Assembly: GCA_022072455.1 (NCBI GenBank)
Contig: JAJVHY010000004.1
Span: forward strand, 124,001-188,000
DNA from: Verrucomicrobiia bacterium
GTDB lineage: Bacteria > Verrucomicrobiota > Verrucomicrobiia > Palsa-1439
Length of the DNA: 64,000 bases
Reading direction: 5' to 3'
Every line of letters begins with the position of its first letter. The stretch's first letter is position 1. Below are positions 24,493 through 33,842 of the stretch, one piece after another. Position numbers and translations under genes: made by a program. A model generated the notes under the pieces. The model was not told where the DNA came from. It searched no databases and saw only the letters and a list, made by a program, of their open reading frames with translations.

Positions 24493-24501
24493 GGCGCTGA
24501 A

Positions 24502-25854
24502 TCAACCCAGGCGTTGGAGCAACTCCGCACTCATCGCGATGCCGCGATAAAAGTTGTTCAACTCCATCTTCTCGTTCGGCGAATGCCAGTTGTCATCGCC
24601 CAGACCGAGACCGACCAACAAAATTTCGCCGCGCAGATGTCGGCGAAAGACGTCGAGGATTGGCAGGGTGCCGCCTTCGCGCACACAGACCGGCGGCTGG
24701 CCGAACGCTTTTTCCAACGCGACCAACGCCGCTTTCGCACCGCGCCCGGTGGGCGGCGTGAGAAAGGCCGGCGCGCAGTGGCCGGGTTCAATCGTCAACC
24801 GGACGGTCTTGGGGCAGTGCCGGCGGAGGTGGCGGATGACTTGGGCGCGGACTTTTTCGGGTGATTGATTCGGGACCAGCCGGCAAGTGATCTTCGCACT
24901 GGCCCAAGCGGGGACGATGGTTTTGCTGCCGGGCCCTTGGTAGCCGCCGGTAATGCCGTTGATCTCGAACGTTGGCCGGGCCCACCGGCGTTCGAGGGTG
25001 GTGTAGCCGGTTTCGCCGGTCACGGTGGGGGCGCCAAGCGCGGCGGCGTACCGTTTGTCATTGACCGGCAATTTGCGCCACGCGCGGCGTTCCCAATCGG
25101 CGAGCGGTTGGACGGCGGCGTAGAAACCGGGAATGGTGACGCGGCCTTTCGCATCGGTGCAAGTGGCGAGGAGCCGGGCGAGTTGCATGACCGGGTTGGC
25201 GACGCTGCCGCCGAAGACGCCGGAATGGAGGTCGCGGCCGGGGCCGTCGAGGCGGACTTCGAGCGCCGTCAGTCCACGCGTCGCGTAGGTGAACGTGGGG
25301 AGGTCTTTGGCGTACATGCCGGTGTCGGAGATGATGATGTATTCCGCGCGGAGACGGCGGGCGTGTTGTTTGCAGAATTTCATCAGTGCTTCGCTGCCGA
25401 TTTCCTCTTCGCCTTCGATGAGGAAGGTGAGGTTGACGGGGAGCGGCTGGCTGGTGGCGAGGAGGGCTTCGACAGCTTTGACGTGGGCGAAGAATTGGCC
25501 TTTATTGTCCGACGCGCCGCGGCCGTGGATTTTGCCGGCGCGCACGACGGCACCGAACGGCGGAGTTTTCCAGAGGTCGAACGGTTCCGGTGGTTGAACA
25601 TCGTAATGGCCGTACACCAGCACCGCCGGCAAGCCCGGCAGTCGCGGAGTGCTGGCTTCGACGATGGGGTGACCGGCGGTTTTATGGACGATGACGCGCA
25701 GGCCGATTTGCCGGAAATGGTTGGCCACCCAATCACAGCAGGCGCGGATGTCACCGGTGTGTTTGGGTTGGGCGGAGACGCTGGGAAAGCGGACGAGTTG
25801 TTGGAGTTCGGTCAGAAACCGGGCGCGGTGGCGGCGGAGGTATTGTTCGAGCAT
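24502..25854 (-). CDS. M20-family metallopeptidase (dipeptidase/ArgE-like)
   Basis: 450 residues. The two-zinc site of M20 can be assigned: YGHYDVQPPEP (His and catalytic Asp), GRGASDNKGQ (bridging Asp), IEGEEEIGS (general-base Glu plus ligand), ISDTGMY (Asp), and the C-terminal DDNWHSPNEKM (His). The insertion domain (about 200-320) is the dimerisation lid. It hydrolyses dipeptides or acylated amino acids in the cytoplasm; no signal peptide is present. It precedes pdxB by 9 bp and is divergent from the glycogen-debranching gene. Confidence 0.92.
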   Translation of the reverse strand: MLEQYLRRHRARFLTELQQLVRFPSVSAQPKHTGDIRACCDWVANHFRQIGLRVIVHKTAGHPIVEASTPRLPGLPAVLVYGHYDVQPPEPFDLWKTPPFGAVVRAGKIHGRGASDNKGQFFAHVKAVEALLATSQPLPVNLTFLIEGEEEIGSEALMKFCKQHARRLRAEYIIISDTGMYAKDLPTFTYATRGLTALEVRLDGPGRDLHSGVFGGSVANPVMQLARLLATCTDAKGRVTIPGFYAAVQPLADWERRAWRKLPVNDKRYAAALGAPTVTGETGYTTLERRWARPTFEINGITGGYQGPGSKTIVPAWASAKITCRLVPNQSPEKVRAQVIRHLRRHCPKTVRLTIEPGHCAPAFLTPPTGRGAKAALVALEKAFGQPPVCVREGGTLPILDVFRRHLRGEILLVGLGLGDDNWHSPNEKMELNNFYRGIAMSAELLQRLG

Positions 25855-25912
25855 GGCGGCATTGTCCCCGTTTTTGCTTTCCGGTGCAACTGCCGGGGAT
25901 TAGACTCCGCTC

Positions 25913-27859
25913 GTGCGCACGGCCTTCGACCAACGCGAGTGCCAGAACCTCAAGAACGCCCTCGGCAAAGAGTGGCTCGAAACCAACGGGCTGGGCGGGT
26001 TTGCGTGCTCGTCCATCATTGGCGCGAATGTTCGCAAGCAAAGCGGCTGGCTCATCGCGGCGCTGCGGCCGCCGGTCGAGCGGTTCGTGTTGTTGTCCAA
26101 AATCGAAGACCGCGTGGTCGTCAACAACCACGAAGTGCATCTCTCGACGAACATTTACCCGGGCACGGTATTTCCGCATGGGTTCAACATTCAGAACGAA
26201 TTCCGGTTGCGCCCGTGGCCGACATTCCGGTATGTGAGCCACGATTTCGCAGTGGAGCGCAGCATCTGTCTGATTCAGGGCGAGAACACGGTGGTGATCA
26301 GCTACCAAAACACCGGCTCGCCGGCGCCGATTGAAATCAAAGCGCGCCCGCTCCTTGCGTTCCGTGAATACAACGATCTGGCCGAGCGCAACGACGACGT
26401 CAATTTCAAGGTGGATCAAGCAGCGGGCGTGATTTCGGTCCAGCCGTATCCGAAATTGCCGCGGTTGTATTTCTCCGGTACGCCCTTTACCTGTGAAGTC
26501 AAACCGGATTGGTACAAGCGGTTTCAGTACCCGGTCGAACAAGAGCGCGGCTTGGATTTTGAGGAGGATTTGTTCACCGCGTTCGAGTTGACCTTCAAAC
26601 TCCGGGCCGGCGAGACCGCGCACCTGATTGTCTCGACCGAAAACCGCACGGACGCCGGCAAACTCCTGGAGGCCGAACGCAAACGCCGGAAAGCCTACGA
26701 AAAAGAACCCGATCCCACCCGGCAAGCGTTGCTCATCGCAGCCGATTCGTTTATCGCACGGCGCGGCAAAGAGGCGACCACGGTGCTGGCCGGTTATCCC
26801 TGGTTCACCGACTGGGGGCGCGACACGATGATTGCCTTGCCGGGGTTAACGTTGACTTCCGGCAAGTTCGCCGTGGCGAAAAAGATTCTTCTCAGCTTCG
26901 CCCGGTACATTGATCGCGGCATGATTCCGAACGTTTTCCCTGATGCCGGCGAGACACCAGAATACAACACCGTGGATGCGTCGCTGTGGTTTGTGGTGGC
27001 GGCGTGGAATTATTGGCAGGCCAGTGGCGATGCGGCCGGGGCAAAGGAATTGTTGCCGGCGTTGTCGGAGGTGGTGAAGTTTTACCGGGACGGCACGCGG
27101 TATGACATATTTGCTGACAGGGACGGTTTGATCTCCGCCGGTACGCCCGGCACGCAGCTCACGTGGATGGATGTGAAAGTGGAAGGTTACGTGCCTACAC
27201 CCCGGCACGGGAAGCCGGTCGAAATCAATGCGCTGTGGTTGAATGCGCTGTTGATGTTGGCGGAGATGGAAGAGAAGTTGGCGAATGATATTCAGGCCGC
27301 GGTCATTTTGCGAAAACTGGCCGATCAGGTTGCGAAAAGTTTTGTGAAGACGTTCTGGAATGCCGAGGGTGGGTATTTGTTTGATGTAGTGCAGGGAAAT
27401 TTCCGCGACCCGGCCATTCGTCCCAACCAGATTTTTGTCGTCAGCCTGCCGCATTCACCCCTCGATAAAGCGCAGCAGAAAGCAGTGTTTGACGTGGTCA
27501 CAAAACATTTGCTGACCCCCTATGGTCTCCGGTCATTGGCGCGGGGCCATGAGAAATATGCCGGGCGCTACACCGGTAGCACCTTCAAGCGCGACTGCGC
27601 GTACCACCAGGGCACGGTCTGGGGTTGGCTCATCGGGCCATATTGCGACGCATACGCGAAAGTCAACGGAACCGGTAAGCAGCAGAAGAAGGAGATTGCC
27701 GGGTTGCTGACCGGCTTGATCGCGCATCTGGATGAAGCCGGCCTGGGATCGGTTTCAGAAATCTTTGAAGCCGACGCGCCGCATCGGCCGGTGGGTTGTT
27801 TTGCGCAGGCGTGGAGCGTGAGTGAGTTGTTGCGCGCCTACGACACCTACGTGAAATAA
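25913..27859 (+). CDS. Glycogen debranching enzyme (amylo-alpha-1,6-glucosidase family)
   Basis: 648 residues from GTG 25913. The N-terminal domain (GKEWLETNGLGGFACSSIIG, about 20-40) and the C-terminal (alpha/alpha)6 catalytic domain match the bacterial/archaeal GDE type. Signatures are AGYPWFTDWGRDTMIALPG near residue 295, EYNTVDASLWFV, and TPGTQLTWMDVKVEG with acidic catalytic candidates. The PYGLRSLARGHEKYAGRY and GTVWGWLIGPY stretches are typical. It removes alpha-1,6 branches of glycogen or maltodextrin, and no signal peptide means an intracellular role. It has no cotranscribed neighbour. Confidence 0.92.
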   Translation: MRTAFDQRECQNLKNALGKEWLETNGLGGFACSSIIGANVRKQSGWLIAALRPPVERFVLLSKIEDRVVVNNHEVHLSTNIYPGTVFPHGFNIQNEFRLRPWPTFRYVSHDFAVERSICLIQGENTVVISYQNTGSPAPIEIKARPLLAFREYNDLAERNDDVNFKVDQAAGVISVQPYPKLPRLYFSGTPFTCEVKPDWYKRFQYPVEQERGLDFEEDLFTAFELTFKLRAGETAHLIVSTENRTDAGKLLEAERKRRKAYEKEPDPTRQALLIAADSFIARRGKEATTVLAGYPWFTDWGRDTMIALPGLTLTSGKFAVAKKILLSFARYIDRGMIPNVFPDAGETPEYNTVDASLWFVVAAWNYWQASGDAAGAKELLPALSEVVKFYRDGTRYDIFADRDGLISAGTPGTQLTWMDVKVEGYVPTPRHGKPVEINALWLNALLMLAEMEEKLANDIQAAVILRKLADQVAKSFVKTFWNAEGGYLFDVVQGNFRDPAIRPNQIFVVSLPHSPLDKAQQKAVFDVVTKHLLTPYGLRSLARGHEKYAGRYTGSTFKRDCAYHQGTVWGWLIGPYCDAYAKVNGTGKQQKKEIAGLLTGLIAHLDEAGLGSVSEIFEADAPHRPVGCFAQAWSVSELLRAYDTYVK

Positions 27860-27888
27860 CGCCGCCGGCATCGCATTCAAAAAAGTCT

Positions 27889-27942
27889 TTGACAGGTCGT
27901 TTACTTATGTTAATCTATGGCAACTTGAGTAAGATACTAAAG
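27889..27942 (+). promoter_or_regulatory. Promoter and candidate Rrf2 operator of the sulfate-assimilation operon
   Basis: TTGACA (27889-27894) is a perfect -35; TAATCT (27911-27916) is a fair -10 with 16-bp spacing. Over the expected start of transcription lies an inverted repeat, CTTGAGT (27924-27930) and ACTAAAG (27936-27942) around AAGAT, with 6 of 7 pairs. The segment is strikingly AT-rich for this genome. Binding of the regulator encoded 6 bp downstream would repress the operon and itself. Confidence 0.6.
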
Positions 27943-27947
27943 ATTAT

Positions 27948-28367
27948 ATGAAGGCTTCGGTAAAGAGTGATTATGCATGCCGTGCAGTGGAGGCCTTGGC
28001 GCTCCATCATCCGAATGTCCGGCCATTGCGGATTGATGATATCGCGCAGCGGGAGGCGATACCGGCGAACTACCTCGTCCAGATTTTAATTGAGTTGAAG
28101 AGCAATGGATTGATCCAGAGTCGGCGCGGTAAGGCGGGGGGGTATGTGTTGGCGAAATCACCAAAGGAAATCACTGTGGGTGATGTACTTAGGGCTGTTC
28201 AAGGTGATGTTTTGGAAATGCCGATGCTCACCGAATCACGGTGCCCAGACGAGATCAAACGGGCGTGGCGGCGGATCAAAGTAGCGGCGGAAGGTGTCGC
28301 CGATACGATAACGTTCGAGGATATCTGCGCCGACGCGAATGGCCGGCCACAGATGTATTACATTTGA
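27948..28367 (+). CDS. Rrf2-family transcriptional regulator, probably of sulfur assimilation
   Basis: 139 residues. The Rrf2 winged HTH is recognised by MKASVKSDYACRAVEALALH, IDDIAQREAIPANYLVQILI and QSRRGKAGGYVLAKSP. The three clustered Cys that hold the Fe-S cluster in IscR and NsrR are absent (only SRCPDE and EDICAD remain), which fits CymR-like members that control cysteine synthesis through a partner or ligand. It is the first gene before a sulfur carrier and the cysH-cysD-cysNC genes, so it is the obvious regulator of sulfate reduction here. Confidence 0.9.
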   Translation: MKASVKSDYACRAVEALALHHPNVRPLRIDDIAQREAIPANYLVQILIELKSNGLIQSRRGKAGGYVLAKSPKEITVGDVLRAVQGDVLEMPMLTESRCPDEIKRAWRRIKVAAEGVADTITFEDICADANGRPQMYYI

Positions 28368-28415
28368 CCGCGCCGGGTTGTTTGCTATGAAGGCGATTTA
28401 TCAGGAGAAAAATCT

Positions 28416-28694
28416 ATGGCGATTAACGTAAGAATTCCGACTCCGTTGCGCAAGCTGACCAAGGACAAAGATGTGGTTCAGGCGGCCGGCGGGACTGTCG
28501 GGGCATTGGTGGATGATTTGGAGAAGCAATTTCCCGGGTTGAAGGAGCGGATCTGCGATGATCGGGGCGAATTGCGCCGGTTCGTGAACATCTACCTGAA
28601 CGAGGAAGACATCCGGTTTGCTCAGGGCAAGGAGACCCCGGTCAAAGATGGCGATGAGATTTCAATCATCCCCGCCATCGCCGGTGGCTGGTAA
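28416..28694 (+). CDS. MoaD/ThiS-family ubiquitin-like sulfur carrier, C-terminus GGW
   Basis: 92 residues with the beta-grasp pattern (MAINVRIPTPLRKLT, GTVGALVDDLEKQFPGLKER, VNIYLNEEDIRF, DGDEISIIPAIAGGW). The carrier family ends in Gly-Gly for adenylation and thiocarboxylation; here one extra Trp follows GG. It lies 49 bp after the Rrf2 gene with GGAGAAAAAT as ribosome-binding site, and 7 bp before cysH. This suggests a CysO-like role in cysteine or homocysteine synthesis rather than in thiamine or molybdopterin synthesis, but no E1-like or JAMM-protease gene is in the window. Confidence 0.88.
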   Translation: MAINVRIPTPLRKLTKDKDVVQAAGGTVGALVDDLEKQFPGLKERICDDRGELRRFVNIYLNEEDIRFAQGKETPVKDGDEISIIPAIAGGW

Positions 28695-28701
28695 GGGAGC
28701 A

Positions 28702-29424
28702 GTGAAGTTTACCCCAGAAGAGATCAAGAATCTCGCGGAGCAGTTTGAAGGGCAGCCGCCCCGCGACATTCTGCAGTGGGCTGCGGATAATTTCAGCCCG
28801 CGACTCGCGATTTCTTCTGCCTTTGGGCCGGAAGGACTGGTCATCATTGATATTGCGCTGCGGAAAGTCACACCGCGCATCCCGGTGTTCACCATTGATA
28901 CCGGATTCATGTTCCAGGAAACCAACGATCTGATCGCGAAAGTCGAGGCGGAATACGGCCTCATCGTCGAGCGCCTGCATCCCGAGTTGACCCCGGCACA
29001 ACAAGCGGAGCGGCACGGCCCCGAGCTTTTCCGTCGTCATCCGGACCAGTGCTGCTATTATCGAAAGGTGTTGCCGCTGCAAAATAAACTCGTGGAACTC
29101 GACGGAATGGTGACGGGCTTGCGTCGCTCGCAAGGTGAATCGCGCAAGGGCGCGAAGATTTTACAGATGCAGGAAACACCCGCCGGTTATCGGTACGTCA
29201 AAATCAATCCACTCGCTGCATGGAGCAAAGAAGAAGTCTGGTGGTATCTCGTCAGCCGCCAGCTTCCCTACAACGCGTTGCACGACCAGGGCTACGCCAG
29301 CATTGGCTGCACACCGGATTGCTGCACGCGGCCGACACAAAATGGCGAAGACGAACGCGCCGGACGCTGGGCCGGTACGGACAAGAAGGAATGCGGCCTG
29401 CACACGTTCGCCGCGAACATTTAA
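28702..29424 (+). CDS. cysH: Adenylyl-sulfate (APS/PAPS) reductase
   Basis: 240 residues from GTG 28702, with AAGGGAG upstream; GTG 28684 is an alternative. The PP-loop ATPase-like core shows SSAFGPEGLVIIDIAL, PVFTIDTGFMFQET and GLRRSQGESRKGAK. Cys pairs of the [4Fe-4S] APS-reductase class are present: QCCYYRKV, and a second group in IGCTPDCCTRP. The redox-active Cys lies in KKECGLH at the C-terminus. The second Cys group is unusual, as most relatives read CxxC (CTPCT) while this has two extra residues. It reduces APS to sulfite with thioredoxin and is followed after 4 bp by cysD. Confidence 0.92.
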   Translation: MKFTPEEIKNLAEQFEGQPPRDILQWAADNFSPRLAISSAFGPEGLVIIDIALRKVTPRIPVFTIDTGFMFQETNDLIAKVEAEYGLIVERLHPELTPAQQAERHGPELFRRHPDQCCYYRKVLPLQNKLVELDGMVTGLRRSQGESRKGAKILQMQETPAGYRYVKINPLAAWSKEEVWWYLVSRQLPYNALHDQGYASIGCTPDCCTRPTQNGEDERAGRWAGTDKKECGLHTFAANI

Positions 29425-29428
29425 TTTT

Positions 29429-30229
29429 ATGGACCACCTCGACAGACTGGAAAATCAAAGCATCTACATCATCCGGGAGGCGTTCACAAAGATCGAACGA
29501 CTCGCGATGTTGTGGAGCGTGGGCAAAGACTCGCAAACCATCATCTGGCTCGCGCGCAAAGCGTTCTTCGGCCATGTGCCGTTCCCATGCGTGTTCATGG
29601 AAACGAGCTACGACATGCCGGAGCTCATCGAGCTCCGCGACAAGCTCACGAAAGAGTGGAAGCTCAATCTCATCATCGCCCGCAACGACGAAGCCCTCGC
29701 GCAAGGCATGAACCACAAGCTCGGCCGTGTCGTCTGCTGCTCGGCGTTGCTTAAGGAAAACCTCAAGAAGACCGTCGAGAAGCACAACTTTGGCGGCCTC
29801 ATCGTCGGCGTCCGGCGCGACGAAGACCCGACGCGGGCGAAGGAGCGCTACTTCAGTCCGCGCGACAAAAACATGGAGTGGAACGTCGAAGACCAGCCGC
29901 CGGAACTCTGGGATCAGTTCAACACCGACATGGCCGGCGGCACGCACCTCCGCGTTCATCCGCTTCTCCACTGGACCGAGATGAACATTTGGGAATACGC
30001 CGAACGCGAGAAGATCCCGAACGTCCCGCTCTACTTTGCCAAGGGCGGCAAGCGATACCGGTCGCTCGGCTGCGTGCCCTGCACGTACAGTATCGATTCG
30101 CACGCCGACACCTACGACAAAATCCGCGAAGAACTCCGCACCACTAAAAAGAGCGAACGCAGCGTCCGCGCGCAAGACCAGGAAAGCGAAGATGCCTTCG
30201 AGAAACTCCGCCGCGACGGCTACATGTGA
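29429..30229 (+). CDS. cysD: Sulfate adenylyltransferase subunit 2
   Basis: 266 residues, slightly short of the E. coli protein (302). PP-loop motif [20 protein letters not shown] near residue 27 and family signatures [51 protein letters not shown] and [17 protein letters not shown] are present. It forms ATP sulfurylase with CysN, making APS from sulfate and ATP. It starts 4 bp after cysH and its stop is 5 bp before cysNC. Confidence 0.95.
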   Translation: MDHLDRLENQSIYIIREAFTKIERLAMLWSVGKDSQTIIWLARKAFFGHVPFPCVFMETSYDMPELIELRDKLTKEWKLNLIIARNDEALAQGMNHKLGRVVCCSALLKENLKKTVEKHNFGGLIVGVRRDEDPTRAKERYFSPRDKNMEWNVEDQPPELWDQFNTDMAGGTHLRVHPLLHWTEMNIWEYAEREKIPNVPLYFAKGGKRYRSLGCVPCTYSIDSHADTYDKIREELRTTKKSERSVRAQDQESEDAFEKLRRDGYM

Positions 30230-30234
30230 TTTCC

Positions 30235-32112
30235 ATGACTCAACCCTCAGAACAACTTAAAATCGTCATCGTCGGTCACGTCGACCACGGTAAATCCACG
30301 CTCGTCGGCCGGCTGTTCTACGACACCGGCTCGCTGCCGGACGGCAAATACGAAAAGATCAAGGCGTCCTGCGAACATCGCGGCATGCCCTTCGAGTGGG
30401 CGTTCCTGATGGATGGCTTGCAAGCCGAGCGCGACCAGAACATCACCATCGAGACCGCGCAAATCTGGTTTCGCACGCCGAAGCGGCAATACGTCATCAT
30501 CGACGCGCCCGGCCACAAGGAGTTTCTTAAAAACATGGTCACCGGCGCCGCCAATGCGCAAGCCGCCCTCCTGCTCATCGATGCCAACGAAGGTGTCCAG
30601 GAACAATCCCGCCGGCACGGTTTCCTGCTCTCGCTCTTGGGCGTCAAACAAGTGGCTGTCGTCGTCAACAAGATGGATCTCAAGGGCTACAGCCAAGCCA
30701 CCTTCGCCGCCATCGAGAAGGAATACCGGGCGTTTCTGACGCAGCTCGGCGTCACACCGAAACTGTTCATTCCGATTGCCGCGTATCACGGCGAAAACAT
30801 CGCGAAGAAATCAACCCAGATGCCGTGGTATACCGGCCCGACCGTCCTGGAAGCGCTCGACCAATTCGAGATTGCGCCGCCGGACGCCAATCTGCCGTTG
30901 CGGTTTGCGATCCAAGACGTTTACCGGTTTGACCACCGGCGCATCCTCGCCGGCCGCATCGAAGCCGGCACGATCAAAGTCGGCGACACGATTTTGTTTT
31001 CGCCACGCAACAAGATCAGCCACGTCAAATCCATCGAAGCCTGGCCCGGCGAAGGCCGGCAATCCGCCAGCGCCGGTGAGTCCATCGGGATCACCCTGGC
31101 CGAGCAAATCTTCGTTGAACGCGGGCAGATCGGGTCGCACGAAGACCATGCGCCGATCGAAGCCGATGTCTTCAAAGCCAAACTCTTCTGGCTGGGGCGG
31201 CAGAACCTCGAAGTCGGCCGCCGGGTGAAATTGAAACTCACTTCGACCGAAGTCGAATGCCACATTCAATCCATCGAGAAAATCATTGATGCCTCGACAT
31301 TGGCGGAGAAGAACCAGAATTTCGTGGCTCGGAATGATGTCGCCGAAATAACCGTCCGCACGAAATCCCCCATCGCGCTTGATAACTACGACCGCATCGT
31401 GCCGACGGGCCGATTTGTGATTGTGGACAAACACATGGTTGCCGGCGGCGGTGTCATCTCGAAGGGTGAGTACCCTGACCGGCGCGAGATCCTCTCCGGC
31501 GTGAAGAGCCAAAACATTTTCTGGTCGAAGGGCAAGATTGACCGGGAAGCCCGCGAGAAACGCAATAAACACAAGGGCGCCATCATCTGGCTGACCGGCC
31601 TGAGCGGCGCCGGCAAATCCACCATCGCGACAGATCTCGAACGCGAACTGTTCACAATGGGGCTGCACACGTACATCCTCGACGGCGACAACATCCGGCA
31701 TGGCTTGAGCGCCAACCTCGGTTTCTCCCCCGAAGACCGGCAGGAGAACATCCGCCGCGTCGGCGAAGTGGCGAAGTTGTTGATGGATGCCGGCGTGCTC
31801 GTCATCACGGCGTTCATTTCGCCATACCGGGATGATCGCCGGCTGGCGCGGTCACTGGTGGATGACAACGACTTCATCGAAGTCTACGTCAATGCCCCGG
31901 TCGAGGTTTGCGAACAGCGCGACCCGAAGGGACTGTATAAGAAAGCGCGGGCCGGTCAGATTCAAAACTTCACCGGCATCAGCGCCCCCTATGAAGCCCC
32001 GGAAAAACCTGAAGTCGAAGTCCGCACGGATACCCAGAGTGCCGCCGAATGCGTTGCGCAGATCATTGATTACCTGAAAGTCGCGCATATTGCGCAGGAC
32101 TTCACGATTTGA
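30235..32112 (+). CDS. cysNC: Bifunctional sulfate adenylyltransferase subunit 1 / APS kinase fusion
   Basis: 625 residues from ATG 30235; GTG 30226 overlaps the cysD stop and is possible. The N-terminal GTPase (CysN) has G1 [10 protein letters not shown] (13-22), G3 DAPGHKEF and G4 NKMD, followed by two beta-barrel domains. A second P-loop, [14 protein letters not shown] near residue 455, starts the APS-kinase (CysC) domain with [16 protein letters not shown] and RVGEVAKLL. The fusion couples GTP hydrolysis-driven APS formation to PAPS formation. Having both an APS-type reductase and an APS kinase suggests PAPS may also serve sulfotransferases. Confidence 0.95.
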   Translation: MTQPSEQLKIVIVGHVDHGKSTLVGRLFYDTGSLPDGKYEKIKASCEHRGMPFEWAFLMDGLQAERDQNITIETAQIWFRTPKRQYVIIDAPGHKEFLKNMVTGAANAQAALLLIDANEGVQEQSRRHGFLLSLLGVKQVAVVVNKMDLKGYSQATFAAIEKEYRAFLTQLGVTPKLFIPIAAYHGENIAKKSTQMPWYTGPTVLEALDQFEIAPPDANLPLRFAIQDVYRFDHRRILAGRIEAGTIKVGDTILFSPRNKISHVKSIEAWPGEGRQSASAGESIGITLAEQIFVERGQIGSHEDHAPIEADVFKAKLFWLGRQNLEVGRRVKLKLTSTEVECHIQSIEKIIDASTLAEKNQNFVARNDVAEITVRTKSPIALDNYDRIVPTGRFVIVDKHMVAGGGVISKGEYPDRREILSGVKSQNIFWSKGKIDREAREKRNKHKGAIIWLTGLSGAGKSTIATDLERELFTMGLHTYILDGDNIRHGLSANLGFSPEDRQENIRRVGEVAKLLMDAGVLVITAFISPYRDDRRLARSLVDDNDFIEVYVNAPVEVCEQRDPKGLYKKARAGQIQNFTGISAPYEAPEKPEVEVRTDTQSAAECVAQIIDYLKVAHIAQDFTI

Positions 32113-32125
32113 TAGGGTAACGCCG

Positions 32126-32590
32126 ATGCCCGAAGCCCAAACTGCGGAAAAATTGCGGGCGCCGCTGGTGCGCCAGTTCTCGGTGTTCTTGGAGAATAAA
32201 GTCGGGGCCTTGCTCGAACTCACGCGCACCCTCAAAGATGCCAACATCCATGTTTGCGGTATTTCAGTCGTGGACACTGCCGACACGGCAATCATCCGGG
32301 TCATAGTGGACGATCCCGAGAAATGCCGCGATGTCTTGCATGAAGCGCGGATTACGGCCGGCGAATCCAGCGTGGTGATTCTCGAACTCCCGCGCGGCCC
32401 GGAGAAGCTCGATCTTGTGTTACGCACACTGGTCGCCGCCGAGGTGAACATTCAATACACGTATTCGCTGATGGTGCGACCGCGCGACAAGGCATTACTG
32501 GCACTCAGCAGTGATGATCCCGAATACGCGCGCGAGGTGCTCGACAAAGCCGGTTACGCAGTGTTGAGCCAGAAGGATATCTCCCGGTAA
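32126..32590 (+). CDS. Tandem ACT-domain protein
   Basis: 154 residues, 13 bp after cysNC. Two ACT domains are visible: FSVFLENKVGALLELTRTLKD with ICGI-type second strand (HVCGISVVDT), and LVLRTLVAAEVNIQYTYSLM. The pattern matches free-standing ACT-ACT proteins thought to bind amino acids and modulate enzymes. Its place directly after sulfate-assimilation genes suggests an amino-acid-sensing role there, but the spacing would also fit a separate cistron. The stop and the next start share one base (32590). Confidence 0.85.
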   Translation: MPEAQTAEKLRAPLVRQFSVFLENKVGALLELTRTLKDANIHVCGISVVDTADTAIIRVIVDDPEKCRDVLHEARITAGESSVVILELPRGPEKLDLVLRTLVAAEVNIQYTYSLMVRPRDKALLALSSDDPEYAREVLDKAGYAVLSQKDISR

Positions 32591-33018
32591 TGCCCAGCAA
32601 CCCCACTCCGTCCGGTCTCGCCATTGTCGTTTGCGATCAGATCATCGAAGACAAGGCCACGAGCAAAAAATCGCTCATCGGCATCTTCAACAACATCGCC
32701 AGCCCGACGTTCCCCTGCCGCCACCCGCAGCTTTCCGTCTTCGTGTCGCTGACCGAAGGCCGCGGCACGTATCAAGCCCGCGCACGAATCGTGAACGAGG
32801 AGACGCAAGAGTCAGTCACCGAGGTCAACGGCCAGATTCAGTTGCCGGATGTGAACATGGTCGCTGAACTTGTCTTCAACTTCATCGGCCTCGAGTTTCC
32901 CGCGCCCGGCCTCTACTCCATCGAATTCTACTGCGACGACGCGTTGATTCTCGAACGCCGCTTCCACGTCATGCAAGCCAAGCCGCCACCCAAGGGGCCG
33001 CCACCGGAAGAAATGTGA
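32590..33018 (+). CDS. Conserved small protein, DUF6941-like
   Basis: 142 residues, with one base shared with the preceding stop. It begins PSGLAIVVCDQIIEDKATSK and continues KSLIGIFNNIASPTFPC, a pattern I associate with a beta-sandwich family of unknown function (DUF6941, from memory). The C-terminus is Pro-rich (AKPPPKGPPPEEM). No signal peptide. It overlaps the next start by 4 bp, so it is translated with the deacetylase, but no function can be inferred from that. Confidence 0.75.
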   Translation: MPSNPTPSGLAIVVCDQIIEDKATSKKSLIGIFNNIASPTFPCRHPQLSVFVSLTEGRGTYQARARIVNEETQESVTEVNGQIQLPDVNMVAELVFNFIGLEFPAPGLYSIEFYCDDALILERRFHVMQAKPPPKGPPPEEM

Positions 33019-33842
33019 ACCCGGCCCCGAAGCGCGTCGAAATTCCGCCGTTCCCCGGCGGCAAACGCATCGCCGTCACCACCAGCTTTGACGACGGCGT
33101 CGTCGAAGACCGGCGCGTCGTCGCGGCGTTCAACGAGTGGGGACTCAAAGGCACATTCAACCTCAACTCCGGCGGCCTCGACGGCAAAGGCCACATCGCC
33201 GCCAGCGAAGTGTCATCGCTCTACCGCGGCCACGAAGTCGCCGTCCACACCGTCACCCATCCGCACCTGCCGAAACTCGATTCCACGCAGATCGCTCGCG
33301 AAGTCCTCGACGACCGAATCGCCCTCGAAGATCTCGTCGGCTACCCCGTCCGCGGGATGGCCTATCCGTTCGGCACCTACAATCCGATGGTCATCGATTG
33401 CCTCCGCCAACTCGGCATCGTCTACGCCCGCTCCACGGAGAATGCCGGCAACTGTTTCCCGCCCACCGAACCGCTCGCCTGGAAAACCACCGCGCACCAG
33501 TATGCCCGCGAACCCGATACCGTGCCGGAACGCTTCGCCAAACTCTGCGAGAACCCCAACTACAGCGGCGTCTTCTTCATCTGGGGGCACACGTACGAGT
33601 TTGACCGCAAGAACGACTGGCCGAGTTTCGAGCGCATCTACCGGCCGCTCGCCGGCAAGCCCGATGTCTGGTACTGCACCAACATCGAACTGTTCGACTA
33701 CGAAGCCGCCCGGCACCGCCTCGTCATCGCCGCCAACCGCGCCACCGCCTTCAATCCGAGCGCGCTTCCCGTCACCCTCTGTGCCGATGGCAAACTCGTC
33801 GTCATCCCGCCCGGCCAGACGACTCCCCTGCCGGCCGCGTAA
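33015..33842 (+). CDS. Polysaccharide deacetylase (NodB homology, CE4-like)
   Basis: 275 residues from GTG 33015. NodB-domain motif 1 is TTSFDDGVVEDRRVV with the catalytic and metal Asp, and motif 2 is HEVAVHTVTHPHL with the metal His residues. Later motifs are MAYPFGTYNPMVIDCLRQLG and FFIWGHTYEF. The family removes N- or O-acetyl groups from chitin-like, peptidoglycan or acetylated polysaccharides. No signal peptide is evident. It closes a coupled run of three genes and is convergent, with no gap, to the glycosidase-like gene on the minus strand. Confidence 0.9.
   Translation: MNPAPKRVEIPPFPGGKRIAVTTSFDDGVVEDRRVVAAFNEWGLKGTFNLNSGGLDGKGHIAASEVSSLYRGHEVAVHTVTHPHLPKLDSTQIAREVLDDRIALEDLVGYPVRGMAYPFGTYNPMVIDCLRQLGIVYARSTENAGNCFPPTEPLAWKTTAHQYAREPDTVPERFAKLCENPNYSGVFFIWGHTYEFDRKNDWPSFERIYRPLAGKPDVWYCTNIELFDYEAARHRLVIAANRATAFNPSALPVTLCADGKLVVIPPGQTTPLPAA

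Noticed and set aside
27860-27947. A SAM or other sulfur riboswitch before the sulfate-assimilation operon
   Set aside because: Only 88 bp are available and they are filled by a promoter and a dyad. No riboswitch core is recognisable.
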